Below are positions 7,998-17,380 of a stretch of 41,728 nucleotides of DNA, piece after piece; the first letter of the stretch is position 1; each line of letters opens with the position of its first letter. The translations under genes and the position numbers were made by a program. The notes under the pieces are model-generated. The model did no database searches. It was given only the letters and a program-made list of their open reading frames with translations, and was not told the origin of the DNA. The DNA is taken from contig CAMYMN010000015.1 of the NCBI GenBank assembly GCA_947259395.1, positions 81,168 through 122,895 of the forward strand, in the 5' to 3' direction. Source of the DNA: an uncultured Gammaproteobacteria bacterium. GTDB lineage: Bacteria; Pseudomonadota; Gammaproteobacteria; Arenicellales; JAANXG01.

Positions 7998-8024
7998 TTA
8001 GCACTCAGTAAGTTAGAGTGCTAA
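7998..8024 (-). promoter_or_regulatory. CIRCE operator (HrcA-binding site) upstream of rpoH
   Basis: TTAGCACTC (7998-8006), nine bases, GAGTGCTAA (8016-8024): an exact match to the CIRCE consensus. CIRCE is the HrcA repressor site normally found before groESL, dnaK or hrcA. Here it lies in the 96-base gap between ftsX and rpoH, so HrcA probably controls sigma-32 synthesis. The -10-like TAAAAT on the minus strand overlaps the end of the right-hand half, consistent with blocking of a promoter. Confidence 0.92.
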
Positions 8025-8062
8025 TCATGCTGAAAGTTCCTGTATCTTCTACGTTTTCAGGG

Positions 8063-8977
8063 CTAGGCGGGCTGCATGCGGGTGAGGTGGCGGCCTACGG
8101 ACCAGCGTGACGCCAACCATCCCAACACCATGCCAATGGCCAACACGGTCAATGATTCGACGACGCTGAGCCCCACGACGCGAAAACCGCTGCCGTACAA
8201 ACTAGCCAACACCTGTATCGGCGGACGCAGTAGATGCAGGCACAGCGCTATCAGCACGATCGCCAAGCCGCCGCCAAGAAATCCTTGTAGCATGCCGCTG
8301 TACAGGAACGGGCGGCGGATGAAACGATCGGTACCGCCGATGAGCTGAATGATCTCTATTTCCTCGCGGCGATTGACGATTGCCAGGCGGATGGTGTTGG
8401 AAACGATCAGCAGCACGGCCAATGCCAGCAGCACCGACAGCACGATCAGCGCCCGACGGGTGAGTGTCAAAATGACATGAAAACGCTGCACCCACTCCAT
8501 ATCCAGTTGTGCCAACTCCACGGCCGGCAGAGATTTTAACTCAAGAACCATTTTTTCCAGGGTAGTGGGTTGCCCATATTGGGCCTTAGGAATGACCACC
8601 AACAGGCTAGGAAGCGGGTTGGCTGGAAGCGCGTCCAACGCTTCTCCAAATCCGGACAATTCCTTGAATTCCGACAATGCTTGTTCCGCGCTGACGACCC
8701 GCACCAGATCGACATCCATCCGTTTCGCAAGCTGCGCTGCGAGCTTTCGTGCTTGGTCATTATCGACAGTGTCGTGAAGAAACAGCGAGACATGGCTTCC
8801 ACCGTGCCATTCACTGCTCACTCTTTCCGCATTGGCCACCAGTAGATACAGCAGCCCTGGTAAGGCGAGCGTGATCCCGATCACACCCACTGACATGATC
8901 GTGGAGCCAGGCATGCGGGCGAGTTGCCCCAGGCTCGCTAACAGCACCTGGACATGCCTGAGTAAATACGCCCTCAT
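8063..8977 (-). CDS. ftsX: Cell-division ABC transporter permease-like protein
   Basis: The membrane half of the FtsEX complex, which links division-ring assembly to activation of peptidoglycan hydrolases. The 304-residue protein has a short cytoplasmic N-terminus, a first span (about 25-47), a periplasmic loop domain and three further spans (about 170-195, 225-250 and 270-290). The family stretch IIQLIGGTDRFIRRPFLYSG is clear. Its ATG shares one base with the ftsE stop (TGATG), indicating coupled translation. The CIRCE-bearing gap to rpoH follows. Confidence 0.95.
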   Translation of the reverse strand: MRAYLLRHVQVLLASLGQLARMPGSTIMSVGVIGITLALPGLLYLLVANAERVSSEWHGGSHVSLFLHDTVDNDQARKLAAQLAKRMDVDLVRVVSAEQALSEFKELSGFGEALDALPANPLPSLLVVIPKAQYGQPTTLEKMVLELKSLPAVELAQLDMEWVQRFHVILTLTRRALIVLSVLLALAVLLIVSNTIRLAIVNRREEIEIIQLIGGTDRFIRRPFLYSGMLQGFLGGGLAIVLIALCLHLLRPPIQVLASLYGSGFRVVGLSVVESLTVLAIGMVLGWLASRWSVGRHLTRMQPA

Positions 8978-9645
8978 CAGCGGGGCGCCCCATCGTGAAC
9001 CAGACGACCATCCTGTAACTCCAGCACCGGCTTGTTCAACCTTTGGATATGACGGTGTTCGTGGGTAGCGATGATCACAGTTACGCCGTACTGATTGAAT
9101 TGATGAAACAAGTCCATGATCTCGTCAGAGAGCTGCGCATCCAGATTACCGGTGGGCTCGTCGGCAAGTAATAACGGTGGACGATTCACTACCGCCCGGG
9201 CGATGCCCACTCGTTGTTGCTCACCGCCTGACAAGGTGATGGGATAGAGCCGTTCCTTGCCCAGAAGACCGACCTTATCCAGCGCCGCACGGACTCGTCG
9301 GCCTGTTTCTCGATGACCGACATCCGAAACCACTAGCGGTAACGCCACATTGTCAAACACGGTGCGGTCATGCAGCAACTTGTGGTCTTGAAAGATGACT
9401 CCGACCTCACGGCGGAAATAGGGAATTTGTCGGCGCGGCAACTTGACCAGGTTTTTGCTGTTGACCACGATTTGCCCGTGGGAGCTGCGTTCCACCAGGG
9501 TTATTAGTTTTAGTAGCGTGCTTTTTCCAGCACCAGAATGCCCCACCAGAAATGCCATCTTTTCTCTTTCGAGCGTAAAGCTGATTCGCTTTAACGCTTC
9601 ATATCCGTTGGGGTAACGTTTGGAGACTTGGCTGAAGCGAATCAT
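8977..9645 (-). CDS. ftsE: Cell-division ATP-binding protein
   Basis: The ATPase of FtsEX, at the division septum. The 222-residue protein starts [18 protein letters not shown] and has Walker [10 protein letters not shown], the Q-loop [15 protein letters not shown], signature [14 protein letters not shown], Walker B LLLADEP and the switch histidine in IIATHEH. Length is standard. In most relatives it follows ftsY directly. Here a 437-bp composite repeat ends only seven bases upstream of its start codon, so its ribosome site is poor and its 5' mRNA would carry repeat sequence. Confidence 0.96.
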   Translation of the reverse strand: MIRFSQVSKRYPNGYEALKRISFTLEREKMAFLVGHSGAGKSTLLKLITLVERSSHGQIVVNSKNLVKLPRRQIPYFRREVGVIFQDHKLLHDRTVFDNVALPLVVSDVGHRETGRRVRAALDKVGLLGKERLYPITLSGGEQQRVGIARAVVNRPPLLLADEPTGNLDAQLSDEIMDLFHQFNQYGVTVIIATHEHRHIQRLNKPVLELQDGRLVHDGAPR

Positions 9646-9652
9646 CCGTTAG

Positions 9653-10089
9653 CTAGCCCGGATATTGCACCAATACTGCGACTTCTCGCAGCACAAGGGA
9701 TCGCGGAAGCTGGCGAAGAGACTTGTGCTGCGCGTAGTCGCAGTGTCGAGCGACTGAACCCCCTGCTGCGCTTGTGCTGCGCATAGTCGCAGTGCGAGGA
9801 CAAGCACTGCAACTACACCAGCACAAGCGCCGCGTTGGAGCGAAACCCATAGCTAGCTATGGGTTGAGTGAAGCGCAAGTACTGCAAAGACACCAGCACA
9901 AGCACTGCAACTACACCAGCACAAGCACTGCAACTACACCAGCACAAGTGCAGGCGTTCGAGATCGAGCCAGAGCCGCGATAGGCGACCGCCGGGGTACA
10001 AAGTGTGACTCACGCATTTGAGAGAAGTCCCTTTATCAATCATGTTGATAGCCCTGAATTTCGCCGCCTTGGTGCAATATTCGGACTAG
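9653..10089. repeat. Composite inverted-repeat element, copy 3, filling the ftsY-ftsE gap
   Basis: 437 bases running from CTAGCCCGGATATTGCACCA at 9653 to TTGGTGCAATATTCGGACTAG ending at 10089. It starts seven bases from the ftsE start codon and ends one base from the ftsY stop codon. The left arm (ACTGCGACTTCTCGCAGCAC) and the core around 9830-9875 (GCGAAACCCATAGCTAGCTA) closely match the copy at 39242. It contains a three-unit 23-bp tandem array (9877-9945) and several short palindromes. No protein is supported on either strand. It would be transcribed within the fts operon mRNA. Confidence 0.88.
9877..9945. repeat. 23-bp tandem repeat, three units
   Basis: Three head-to-tail 23-base units (9877-9899, 9900-9922, 9923-9945). 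The last two are identical (ACTGCAACTACACCAGCAC in each) and the first differs at a few bases. A further near-copy lies apart at about 9803-9825. The related copy at 39242 has only one unit, so this array is a local expansion. Confidence 0.85.
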
Positions 10090-10090
10090 G

Positions 10091-11071
10091 TTAGTCAAGC
10101 GATTCCGGATCCGGCAACAGCGCATCGATGAACTGGGCGACGTTGAACGGTCGCAGATCATCCGACCCCTCACCAACACCAATGAATCTTACCGGAAGTG
10201 CAAATTTATCGGCAATCGCCAACAGTATGCCCCCCTTAGCGGTTCCATCTAGCTTGGTAAGACAAAGACTGTTCACATGCACCGCTTGATTGAAATGTTG
10301 AAGTTGAGATAATGCGTTTTGCCCCGTACCGGCATCCAGAATTTGCACAATCTCGTGCGGTGCGTTGGGATCAAGCTTATTCAATACTCGCTTTATTTTT
10401 ACTAATTGATTCATCAAATCGCTCTGGGTATGCTGTCTTCCCGCGGTATCGATAATCAACACCTGTATCGATCTCGCCTGAGCGGACACCAGCGCGTCAT
10501 GCGCCACCGCTGCGGCGTCTGCGCCCTGGCCCTGAGATATCACCGGGACTTGCAAGCGTTCCCCCCAACGGGTGAGCTGTTCCACGGCAGCAGCTCGATA
10601 GGTGTCGGCAGCGGCTAGCATTACCGATCGGTCCTGCTTCAATAACCAGCTGGTGATCTTGGCAATGGTGGTGGTTTTACCGACCCCATTCACGCCCACC
10701 ACTAACATCACGTATGGGCGCGCATCGATGGACAGCGATTTGCTGCAGGGGTCCAGTATCACCGCCATCTCATCGCGCATCGCGGATATTAGGTCGCTGG
10801 GGCTGCTCAAATTACGTCGCTCGGCAATATCGCGTATATGATCGATGATCTTTGTGCTGGGACCTACGCCTAGGTCGGCGCTGATTAACAGGTCTTCCAG
10901 ATCTTCAAGCAAGCTCGAATCTAGAGTTTCCGCACCTTTAAACAGCCCCGATAACCCACGAGCCAGGGCGTTGCGCGTCTTCGATAATCGATCACGCAGT
11001 TTATTTGATCCAGAGCCGGAACTCTTTGGTGTAATCTCGGTCTTCTTGGTGTTACGGAATAGCGATGGCAT
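10091..11071 (-). CDS. ftsY: Signal recognition particle receptor
   Basis: The SRP receptor GTPase, which docks ribosome-nascent chain complexes at the inner membrane. The 326-residue protein has a short basic N-terminus lacking the long acidic A-domain of Escherichia coli. An N domain follows (about 25-110), then the G domain with GVNGVGKTTTIAK, the DTYRAAAVEQL insertion, DTAGRQ, TKLDGTAKGG and the C-terminal GVGEGSDDLRPF. It is first in ftsY-(repeat)-ftsE-ftsX-rpoH and diverges from the M16 protease genes. Confidence 0.97.
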   Translation of the reverse strand: MPSLFRNTKKTEITPKSSGSGSNKLRDRLSKTRNALARGLSGLFKGAETLDSSLLEDLEDLLISADLGVGPSTKIIDHIRDIAERRNLSSPSDLISAMRDEMAVILDPCSKSLSIDARPYVMLVVGVNGVGKTTTIAKITSWLLKQDRSVMLAAADTYRAAAVEQLTRWGERLQVPVISQGQGADAAAVAHDALVSAQARSIQVLIIDTAGRQHTQSDLMNQLVKIKRVLNKLDPNAPHEIVQILDAGTGQNALSQLQHFNQAVHVNSLCLTKLDGTAKGGILLAIADKFALPVRFIGVGEGSDDLRPFNVAQFIDALLPDPESLD

Positions 11072-11227
11072 GTAAGCTTGATACTTGTAATTGTCAACAC
11101 CATCCTATCGTATCATGTCACTGGGAAAACGGGAGCGTAAGGCGCTTCGTTACCATCTGTTAAGAATTATTCGGACCCAATCGGCACACTGTTAAGATTG
11201 TCCTCGGATTGTAGAGATGGAATGAGT

Positions 11228-12598
11228 ATGCACATTGCCTTTTATCGGCTGGTAACAATGGTCGTCACAACTGCAGTTGTCGCTGGTTGCGGAATAATGC
11301 CCAAGCAACCCGACGACCCCCAGAATGTTCACGAGGCAATTTTGGAAAACGGTATCAAGGTGATTGTCAAGGTGGACCGAAGAGCGCCAATTGTGGTGTC
11401 GCAGGTCTGGTACAAAGTGGGCGGTAGTTACGAACCAAGTGGACTCACCGGGGTTTCCCATGTGTTGGAACACATGATGTTCAAGGGAACCGACCAGCTG
11501 GGGCCCAACGAATTCTCCCGGGTGATCGCCGCAAACGGCGGGCGAGAAAACGCATTCACGGGCCGCGACTACACCGCTTACTTTCAAAGACTTGAAAAAT
11601 CTCGTCTTCCAATCAGTTTCGAGCTCGAGTCGGATCGTATGCACAACCTCAAAATGGACGCCGACGAGTTCGAAAAAGAAGTCGAGGTGGTGAAAGAAGA
11701 GCGCCGACTGCGGACTGATGATCGTCCCGAGTCCCTGGTCTACGAAAAATTCATGGCCACCGCGTTCCGCGCCAGCAACTACCGCAATCCGATCATTGGC
11801 TGGCCCCACGATCTGGGAGGCATACGCTTACAGGATCTGGAGCGCTGGTATCGGCGATTTTACGCCCCCAACAATGCAACTGTGGTGGTGGCAGGTGACG
11901 TGGAGCCCGATGCGGTGTTTGGGTTAGCGAAACAGTACTTCGGCAAGGTGCCGCGACGCGACCTCGAGCCGATCGACGAGATCCCGGAACCAAGGCAAGT
12001 TGAGACGCGCAGGATACAAGTCAAACTGCCGGCCAAGGTGCCTTATCTGCTGATCGGCTTCCATGTGCCATCGATGAGTGCCAAACAGCCTGATGATTGG
12101 GAGCCCTACGCGTTAGAAATCCTAGCGTATATTTTGGACGGGGGTAAGAGTGCACGCCTTCCAGCACGTCTGGTGCGCGAGCAGCGCGTCGCGTCTTCCG
12201 TGGGCGCGGGCTACGATCCGGTGTCCCGATTGCCCACGTTGTTCGTAATCGATGGCAACCCCGCCAATGGCAAGACAACTGAAGAACTCGAAACTGCGTT
12301 ACAGACCGAAATCGAGCGCCTGAAATCGGAGCTCGTATCGCAACAGGAGTTGCGTAAGGTCAAGGCGCAAATCGTCGCCAGCAACGTTTTTGGACGAGAC
12401 TCCGTGTTTTACCAGGCTATGAAACTCGGAGAGCTTGAAACCGTCGGATTGGATTGGCGGTTGGAGTCGCAGATGGTGGATCGGCTGCGTGCGGTTAGCG
12501 CGGAGCAAGTACGGATGGTGGCCCGCAAGTATCTACAACCCAATAACATGACGGTTGCTGTGCTGGTGCCACAACCGCTCGATAACCAACGCAGTTGA
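11228..12598 (+). CDS. M16 zinc metalloprotease, lipoprotein (catalytic partner)
   Basis: A 456-residue insulinase-family protease. The N-terminus is a lipoprotein signal peptide ending VVAGC, with the lipidated Cys at about 21, so it should sit in the outer or inner membrane facing the periplasm. The inverted zinc motif HVLEH lies at about 78-82, and the third ligand, a Glu in VVKEERR, falls about 76 residues later as the family requires. ATG 11228 is chosen because GGA at 11219-11221 is well spaced; ATG 11222 is possible. It is followed after three bases by a second M16 gene lacking the motif, a common active/inactive pairing. Confidence 0.92.
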   Translation: MHIAFYRLVTMVVTTAVVAGCGIMPKQPDDPQNVHEAILENGIKVIVKVDRRAPIVVSQVWYKVGGSYEPSGLTGVSHVLEHMMFKGTDQLGPNEFSRVIAANGGRENAFTGRDYTAYFQRLEKSRLPISFELESDRMHNLKMDADEFEKEVEVVKEERRLRTDDRPESLVYEKFMATAFRASNYRNPIIGWPHDLGGIRLQDLERWYRRFYAPNNATVVVAGDVEPDAVFGLAKQYFGKVPRRDLEPIDEIPEPRQVETRRIQVKLPAKVPYLLIGFHVPSMSAKQPDDWEPYALEILAYILDGGKSARLPARLVREQRVASSVGAGYDPVSRLPTLFVIDGNPANGKTTEELETALQTEIERLKSELVSQQELRKVKAQIVASNVFGRDSVFYQAMKLGELETVGLDWRLESQMVDRLRAVSAEQVRMVARKYLQPNNMTVAVLVPQPLDNQRS

Positions 12599-12601
12599 AG
12601 C

Positions 12602-13909
12602 ATGTTGTCCAGGCTTAGTTTCTTATTGTTCGGTTTGTGTTTCAGTTCTGCTAGCTTGGCGGTGCCGGAAATCCAACAGTGGCTCACCGAAAATGGCGCC
12701 CGCGTGTATTTTGTTGAGACCCATGAATTACCGATGGTGTCCATCGCTGTGGCATTTGATGCTGGCAGCGCTCGGGACTCGGACGGTAAATTGGGATTGG
12801 CTCATTTGACCAATATTTTGATGGAAGAGGGAGCGGGAAACCTGTCCGGAGAGCAAATTTCCGAAGGTATGGAATCCATTGGTGCGCAGTTTCAAAACAA
12901 CAATGGTCGTGACATGTCGATATTCGAGTTGCGCACGCTTACGGAACCGAATGTTCTCGCTTCCGCGGTCAACATTTTTGCCGATGTACTCACCCGCCCT
13001 AAATTTCCCAACGCTGCATTGGATCGCGAGCGCGAAAGATTGTTGGTGGCGCTGGAACGTGAAAAGCAATCCCCCCGCGCGTTGGTCAAACGCGCCTTCT
13101 ACAAGAATTTGTTCGATGGCCATCCGTACGCCAACCCACCGACTGGTGAGGAGGACGGTATAAGGGTTATTGGTCGGCAAGACCTAATAAATTTTCACCA
13201 GGAGTATTTCGTTGCCGCCAACAGTGTCGTGGCGATGGTCGGCGACCTGCGTCGTAAACAAGCAGAGCGCATTTCGCAACAACTCGTCGATCGCTTGCCA
13301 CGAGGTCGGGCCGCGCCGCGGGTGTCCAGTGTCCCCGAGCTTACTAGTGCTCGCGAAAGGGTAATTGAATTCCCCTCGCAGCAAAGTCACCTGCTAATGG
13401 GACAACCGGGTATTTCGCGAGCGGATCCAGACTACTTTCCGCTGTATGTCGGGAATCATATTCTTGGTGGCAGCGGTTTGATCTCGCGGCTGGCGGTAGA
13501 GATACGTGAAAAGCGCGGACTCGCCTACAGCGCATACAGTTACTTTCTCCCAATGCGTGACCGCGGTCCATTTGTCATCGGCTTACAGACGCGAAACGAT
13601 CAGCGTGAGATTGCGGTAAAGATAGCGAACGGAACTTTAGCTCGTTTTGTCGAGCAAGGACCGACCGAAGAGGAGCTAAAGGCTGCGAAGAGAAATATTA
13701 CCGGTGGCTTTCCTTTGCTTATCGATAGCAACAAGAAGATTGCGGACAATCTGATGCAAATTGGTTTCTACAACTTGCCTCTCAACTACCTGCAGGAGTA
13801 TGCCGCTAAGATCCAGGCGGTGACGAGTGATGCTGTTGCGGACGCGTTTCGCCGTCGTGTCGACCCGGCGCGACTCGTCCGCGTCATCGTGGGTGGTAAC
13901 AACGGTTAA
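12602..13909 (+). CDS. M16 protease-like protein, non-catalytic partner
   Basis: A 435-residue insulinase-family protein with a cleavable signal peptide (MLSRLSFLLFGLCFSSASLA). At the place of HxxEH it reads LAHLTNILMEEG, so the zinc site is broken. It keeps the C-terminal RLAVEIREKRGLAYSAYSY stretch, which in paired M16 enzymes supplies substrate-binding Arg and Tyr residues. Together with the preceding catalytic protein it probably makes a heterodimer in the periplasm. Substrate is unknown. The start is three bases after the first gene's stop, so the two are one operon. Confidence 0.92.
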   Translation: MLSRLSFLLFGLCFSSASLAVPEIQQWLTENGARVYFVETHELPMVSIAVAFDAGSARDSDGKLGLAHLTNILMEEGAGNLSGEQISEGMESIGAQFQNNNGRDMSIFELRTLTEPNVLASAVNIFADVLTRPKFPNAALDRERERLLVALEREKQSPRALVKRAFYKNLFDGHPYANPPTGEEDGIRVIGRQDLINFHQEYFVAANSVVAMVGDLRRKQAERISQQLVDRLPRGRAAPRVSSVPELTSARERVIEFPSQQSHLLMGQPGISRADPDYFPLYVGNHILGGSGLISRLAVEIREKRGLAYSAYSYFLPMRDRGPFVIGLQTRNDQREIAVKIANGTLARFVEQGPTEEELKAAKRNITGGFPLLIDSNKKIADNLMQIGFYNLPLNYLQEYAAKIQAVTSDAVADAFRRRVDPARLVRVIVGGNNG

Positions 13910-14486
13910 CGCATTGCCCAATCGGGTACGCATCATCGCCGGCTGTTGGCGCGGGCGACGAATTCAGTTTCCTGATCTAGCAGCTGTTCGGCCTACCCCT
14001 GATCGCGTGCGGGAAACCGTTTTCAACTGGTTACAGGCCGAGATCGCCGGCTCGCATTGTCTCGACTTGTTCGCCGGCACCGGTATCTTGAGCTTCGAGG
14101 CGCTGTCTCGTGGTGCGGAGTCGGTCACATGTGTCGAGCATGATGAGTCGGCGATCACTGCGATTCGAGACAACGCCGCCACCCTCGGTGCCGGGGACGT
14201 GGAGACCGTCCGTGCTGATGCGATCGAATTTTTAACCCGCTCGCCACTGCGACCCATCGATATCGTGTTTATCGATCCGCCCTATGGTTCACAGATAGTG
14301 GAGCAGGTATGCCAAATACTCGATAAACGCGCATGGTTGGCTCCCCAAGCGTTGATCTACATCGAAAGGCACGCCAAAGATCCCGTGCCCACGGTGCCCG
14401 AAAACTGGCAGTGTCTCCGCTCGAAACGGGCGGGCCAGGTGGATTACCGCCTCTACCGGAGGCGAGTAAGTCAAGAGCAGCGTTGA
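13893..14486 (+). CDS. rsmD: 16S rRNA (guanine-966-N2)-methyltransferase
   Basis: Methylates G966 of 16S rRNA in the small subunit. The protein of about 197 residues has the N-terminal VRIIAGCWRGRRIQFPD, RPTPDRVRETVFNWL, the S-adenosylmethionine site LDLFAGTGILSFEALSRGA and the catalytic DPPYGS, in the usual order and length. The start is uncertain: GTG 13893 overlaps the M16 gene by 17 bases and gives the family length. TTG 13914, just after the M16 stop, is the alternative. In many relatives coaD follows directly; here a composite repeat separates them. Confidence 0.94.
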   Translation: MVTTVNALPNRVRIIAGCWRGRRIQFPDLAAVRPTPDRVRETVFNWLQAEIAGSHCLDLFAGTGILSFEALSRGAESVTCVEHDESAITAIRDNAATLGAGDVETVRADAIEFLTRSPLRPIDIVFIDPPYGSQIVEQVCQILDKRAWLAPQALIYIERHAKDPVPTVPENWQCLRSKRAGQVDYRLYRRRVSQEQR

Positions 14487-14505
14487 CGGCGCTTCGGTGC
14501 AACAA

Positions 14506-14881
14506 GTAGCCGGTAGCTTGCACCAAGGATCCCACCCCCATTCCTGGAACCCAGTGGAGACATCCGCAGGGTCTCGACCATGAAATGACGACATTCGTGT
14601 TCCAAGTTGCTGGATAAGAATGGGGCGATCGGTCGGCTCGACGCCGCGCTGGCGTGATGAATATATGCGGTCCAAGTCCGTCGCACCGACCCCGTTTTCG
14701 CTGTTGAGTGAAGCGCAGATATGGGCGTTCGAGACCAAACAAGCGTCGGGATAGCCCCGCCACTATTCTCGCCAATAAACGGAAGAGACGTATGTTACCA
14801 TTTCACGGGCGCGACACTTCGGCATCTTCCGCTGCGTGATATGAAAAGTGGCGGCGTGCCTTGGCGCAATATGCGGGCTAA
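14506..14881. repeat. Composite inverted-repeat element, copy 4, between rsmD and coaD
   Basis: 376 bases with a diverged left end (TAGCCGGTAGCTTGCACCAAGG, from about 14507) and a good right end (CCTTGGCGCAATATGCGGGC, then TAA). The core retains GACGCCGCGCTGG, GTTGAGTGAAGCGCA and GGCGTTCGAGA found in the copies at 9653 and 39242, then runs into the inner module at 14755. It ends 18 bases before the coaD start codon, so coaD's leader is largely repeat-derived. Several minus-strand frames across it are chance readings. Confidence 0.75.
14755..14856. repeat. Inner module, 102 bp, diverged ends
   Basis: Begins CCCCGCCACTATTC (14755-14768) and ends GAAAAGTGGCGGCG (14843-14856), 12 of 14 bases inverted. 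The middle shares ACGTATGTTACCATTTCA with the modules at 6171 and 25741. The paired change in both ends (GCC against GGC) keeps base pairing, which hints at selection on structure or at descent from a symmetric ancestor. Confidence 0.75.
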
Positions 14882-15669
<788 letters not shown>

Positions 15670-15694
15670 GTAATCGGTGCCGGTACTCCGTGAA

Positions 15695-17380
15695 ATGAGA
15701 CCGCGCTGCGTTAAAGCCGCGTTTTTGGTTCTGATTCTAGTTGCTGGTCAGGCAGCGGCGACGGAGCGGTTTCCCAAGCCGCCCGGTTGGGCAATTGCGT
15801 CAGCCCACCCTCTCGCCACCGATGCAGGCATGGAGATCGCGCGCGCCGGCGGCAATGCGTTTGATGCTGCGGTGGCGGTATCAGCGGCGTTAGCAGTTGT
15901 TGAACCCATGGGTTCCGGGCTCGGCGGGGGCGGATTCTGGTTATTGCACCGGGCCAACGACCGGCGCCAAGTCATGGTCGACGGCCGTGAGCGCGCCCCG
16001 CAGCGCGCGCATCGGGATATTTACTTGGATGCCGAGGGACATGTCCGTCCGCGGGCGTCCTTGGATGGACCGTTGGCGGCGGCGATTCCGGGGGAGCCGG
16101 CGGCGCTCGTGCATGTCGCCGAGCGCTACGGTCGGCTGCCGTTGTCGCGTACTTTGGCGCCCGCCATTCGCTTTGCACGCGATGGCTTTGTTGTCACTAA
16201 CCGTTACCAACGCCTGGTAAAACTACGGATGGCGGTGTTCAACCCGGAAGCTAAGCAGGTGTATTTGGTCAACGGCGATGTCCCGCGTATCGGCGAGCTC
16301 ATCAGACAGCCGGACCTGGCATCGACTTTGGCGCTCATCGCCCGGCAGGGACATGCCGGATTTTACGCCGGGCAAGTTGCCAAGCGTCTGGTCGACAGCG
16401 TCTCGACACAAGGTGGCATATGGGTTGCGGCAGATCTATCCAGCTATGCGGTTGTGGAGCGTGAACCAATTCGGGGTACTTATCGAGATGTTGAGATCAC
16501 GTCGGCCGCGCCGCCGTCATCAGGCGGCATGGTGCTCGTCACGATGCTCAACATGCTGGAGCGGTGGGACCTGAGTCAATTCACCCAGGTGGAACGCATG
16601 CATCGAATTGTGGAGAGCATGCGCCGCGCCTATCGAGACCGCGCGCTGTATCTCGGCGATCCAGATTTCGTTGCTATCGAAACCAGCAGGTTGACCTCAA
16701 AGGACTACGCCAGGATGCTGAGCGATGACATCGGTGCCTATGCCACGCCGAGCCAAGCCTTGGGAAAAGACCGCGGCGAGGGGCGGGATACCACACACTT
16801 TTCGGTCTTGGATAACGAAGGCAACCGTGTCGCCGCCACCTTGAGCATCAACTATCCCTTCGGCTCCGGTTTCATGGCTGCGGGCACCGGCGTATTGCTA
16901 AACAACGAAATGGATGATTTCGTGGCGAAGGCTGGGGTTGGCAATGTGTATGGCCTGATCGGTGGGGAGGCGAATGCCATCGCGCCCGGCAAGCGTCCAC
17001 TGTCCAGTATGTCACCAACATTCCTTGAAACCGATGAGGCAGTGGCGGTGTTGGGAACCCCGGGCGGCAGCCGTATCATCTCGATGGTATTGTTGACGAG
17101 TTTGGCTTTCGCGGAAGGCAATCTTGAGGCAGAGAAGCTGGTGAAACTACCTCGATTTCATCATCAGTACATCCCCGATCAGATCGTTTTTGAGCGTGAC
17201 GCCATTGAGCAGCAGGCGCTAGTTGGCCTCAGACTCAAGGGACATCAAATGAAGCCGCGCAAAACGTCGTACGGAAATATGCAAGTAGTGATCTGGCGAA
17301 AAAACGAAGGGCAATTGCAAGCGGCGAGTGATCCACGGGGAGAAGGGCGGGGTACAGTGATATTGAACAGATCGCGCTGA
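15695..17380 (+). CDS. ggt: Gamma-glutamyltranspeptidase
   Basis: A periplasmic N-terminal nucleophile hydrolase that cleaves glutathione and other gamma-glutamyl compounds. About 561 residues: a signal peptide (CVKAAFLVLILVAGQAAA), the heavy subunit with NAFDAAVAVSAALAVVEP and GLGGGGFW, then the self-cleavage site in GEGRDTTHFSV. There the first Thr after Asp becomes the nucleophile of the small subunit. The substrate-binding PLSSMSPT and LGTPGGSRI follow. GTG 15677 is an alternative start. Its stop codon directly abuts the stop of the convergent dynamin-like gene. Confidence 0.95.
   Translation: MRPRCVKAAFLVLILVAGQAAATERFPKPPGWAIASAHPLATDAGMEIARAGGNAFDAAVAVSAALAVVEPMGSGLGGGGFWLLHRANDRRQVMVDGRERAPQRAHRDIYLDAEGHVRPRASLDGPLAAAIPGEPAALVHVAERYGRLPLSRTLAPAIRFARDGFVVTNRYQRLVKLRMAVFNPEAKQVYLVNGDVPRIGELIRQPDLASTLALIARQGHAGFYAGQVAKRLVDSVSTQGGIWVAADLSSYAVVEREPIRGTYRDVEITSAAPPSSGGMVLVTMLNMLERWDLSQFTQVERMHRIVESMRRAYRDRALYLGDPDFVAIETSRLTSKDYARMLSDDIGAYATPSQALGKDRGEGRDTTHFSVLDNEGNRVAATLSINYPFGSGFMAAGTGVLLNNEMDDFVAKAGVGNVYGLIGGEANAIAPGKRPLSSMSPTFLETDEAVAVLGTPGGSRIISMVLLTSLAFAEGNLEAEKLVKLPRFHHQYIPDQIVFERDAIEQQALVGLRLKGHQMKPRKTSYGNMQVVIWRKNEGQLQAASDPRGEGRGTVILNRSR

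Noticed and set aside
9774..10043. Short frames with phrases like LVLVSLQYLRFT seen again near 6300 and 39450
   Set aside because: The shared peptide comes from translating the same DNA repeat; ends and frames differ between copies, so no protein is conserved.
11192..11809. 205-codon minus-strand frame
   Set aside because: Antisense shadow of the M16 protease gene.
14269..14775. Minus-strand frames over the end of rsmD and the repeat
   Set aside because: They mix rsmD antisense with repeat sequence and have no family match.
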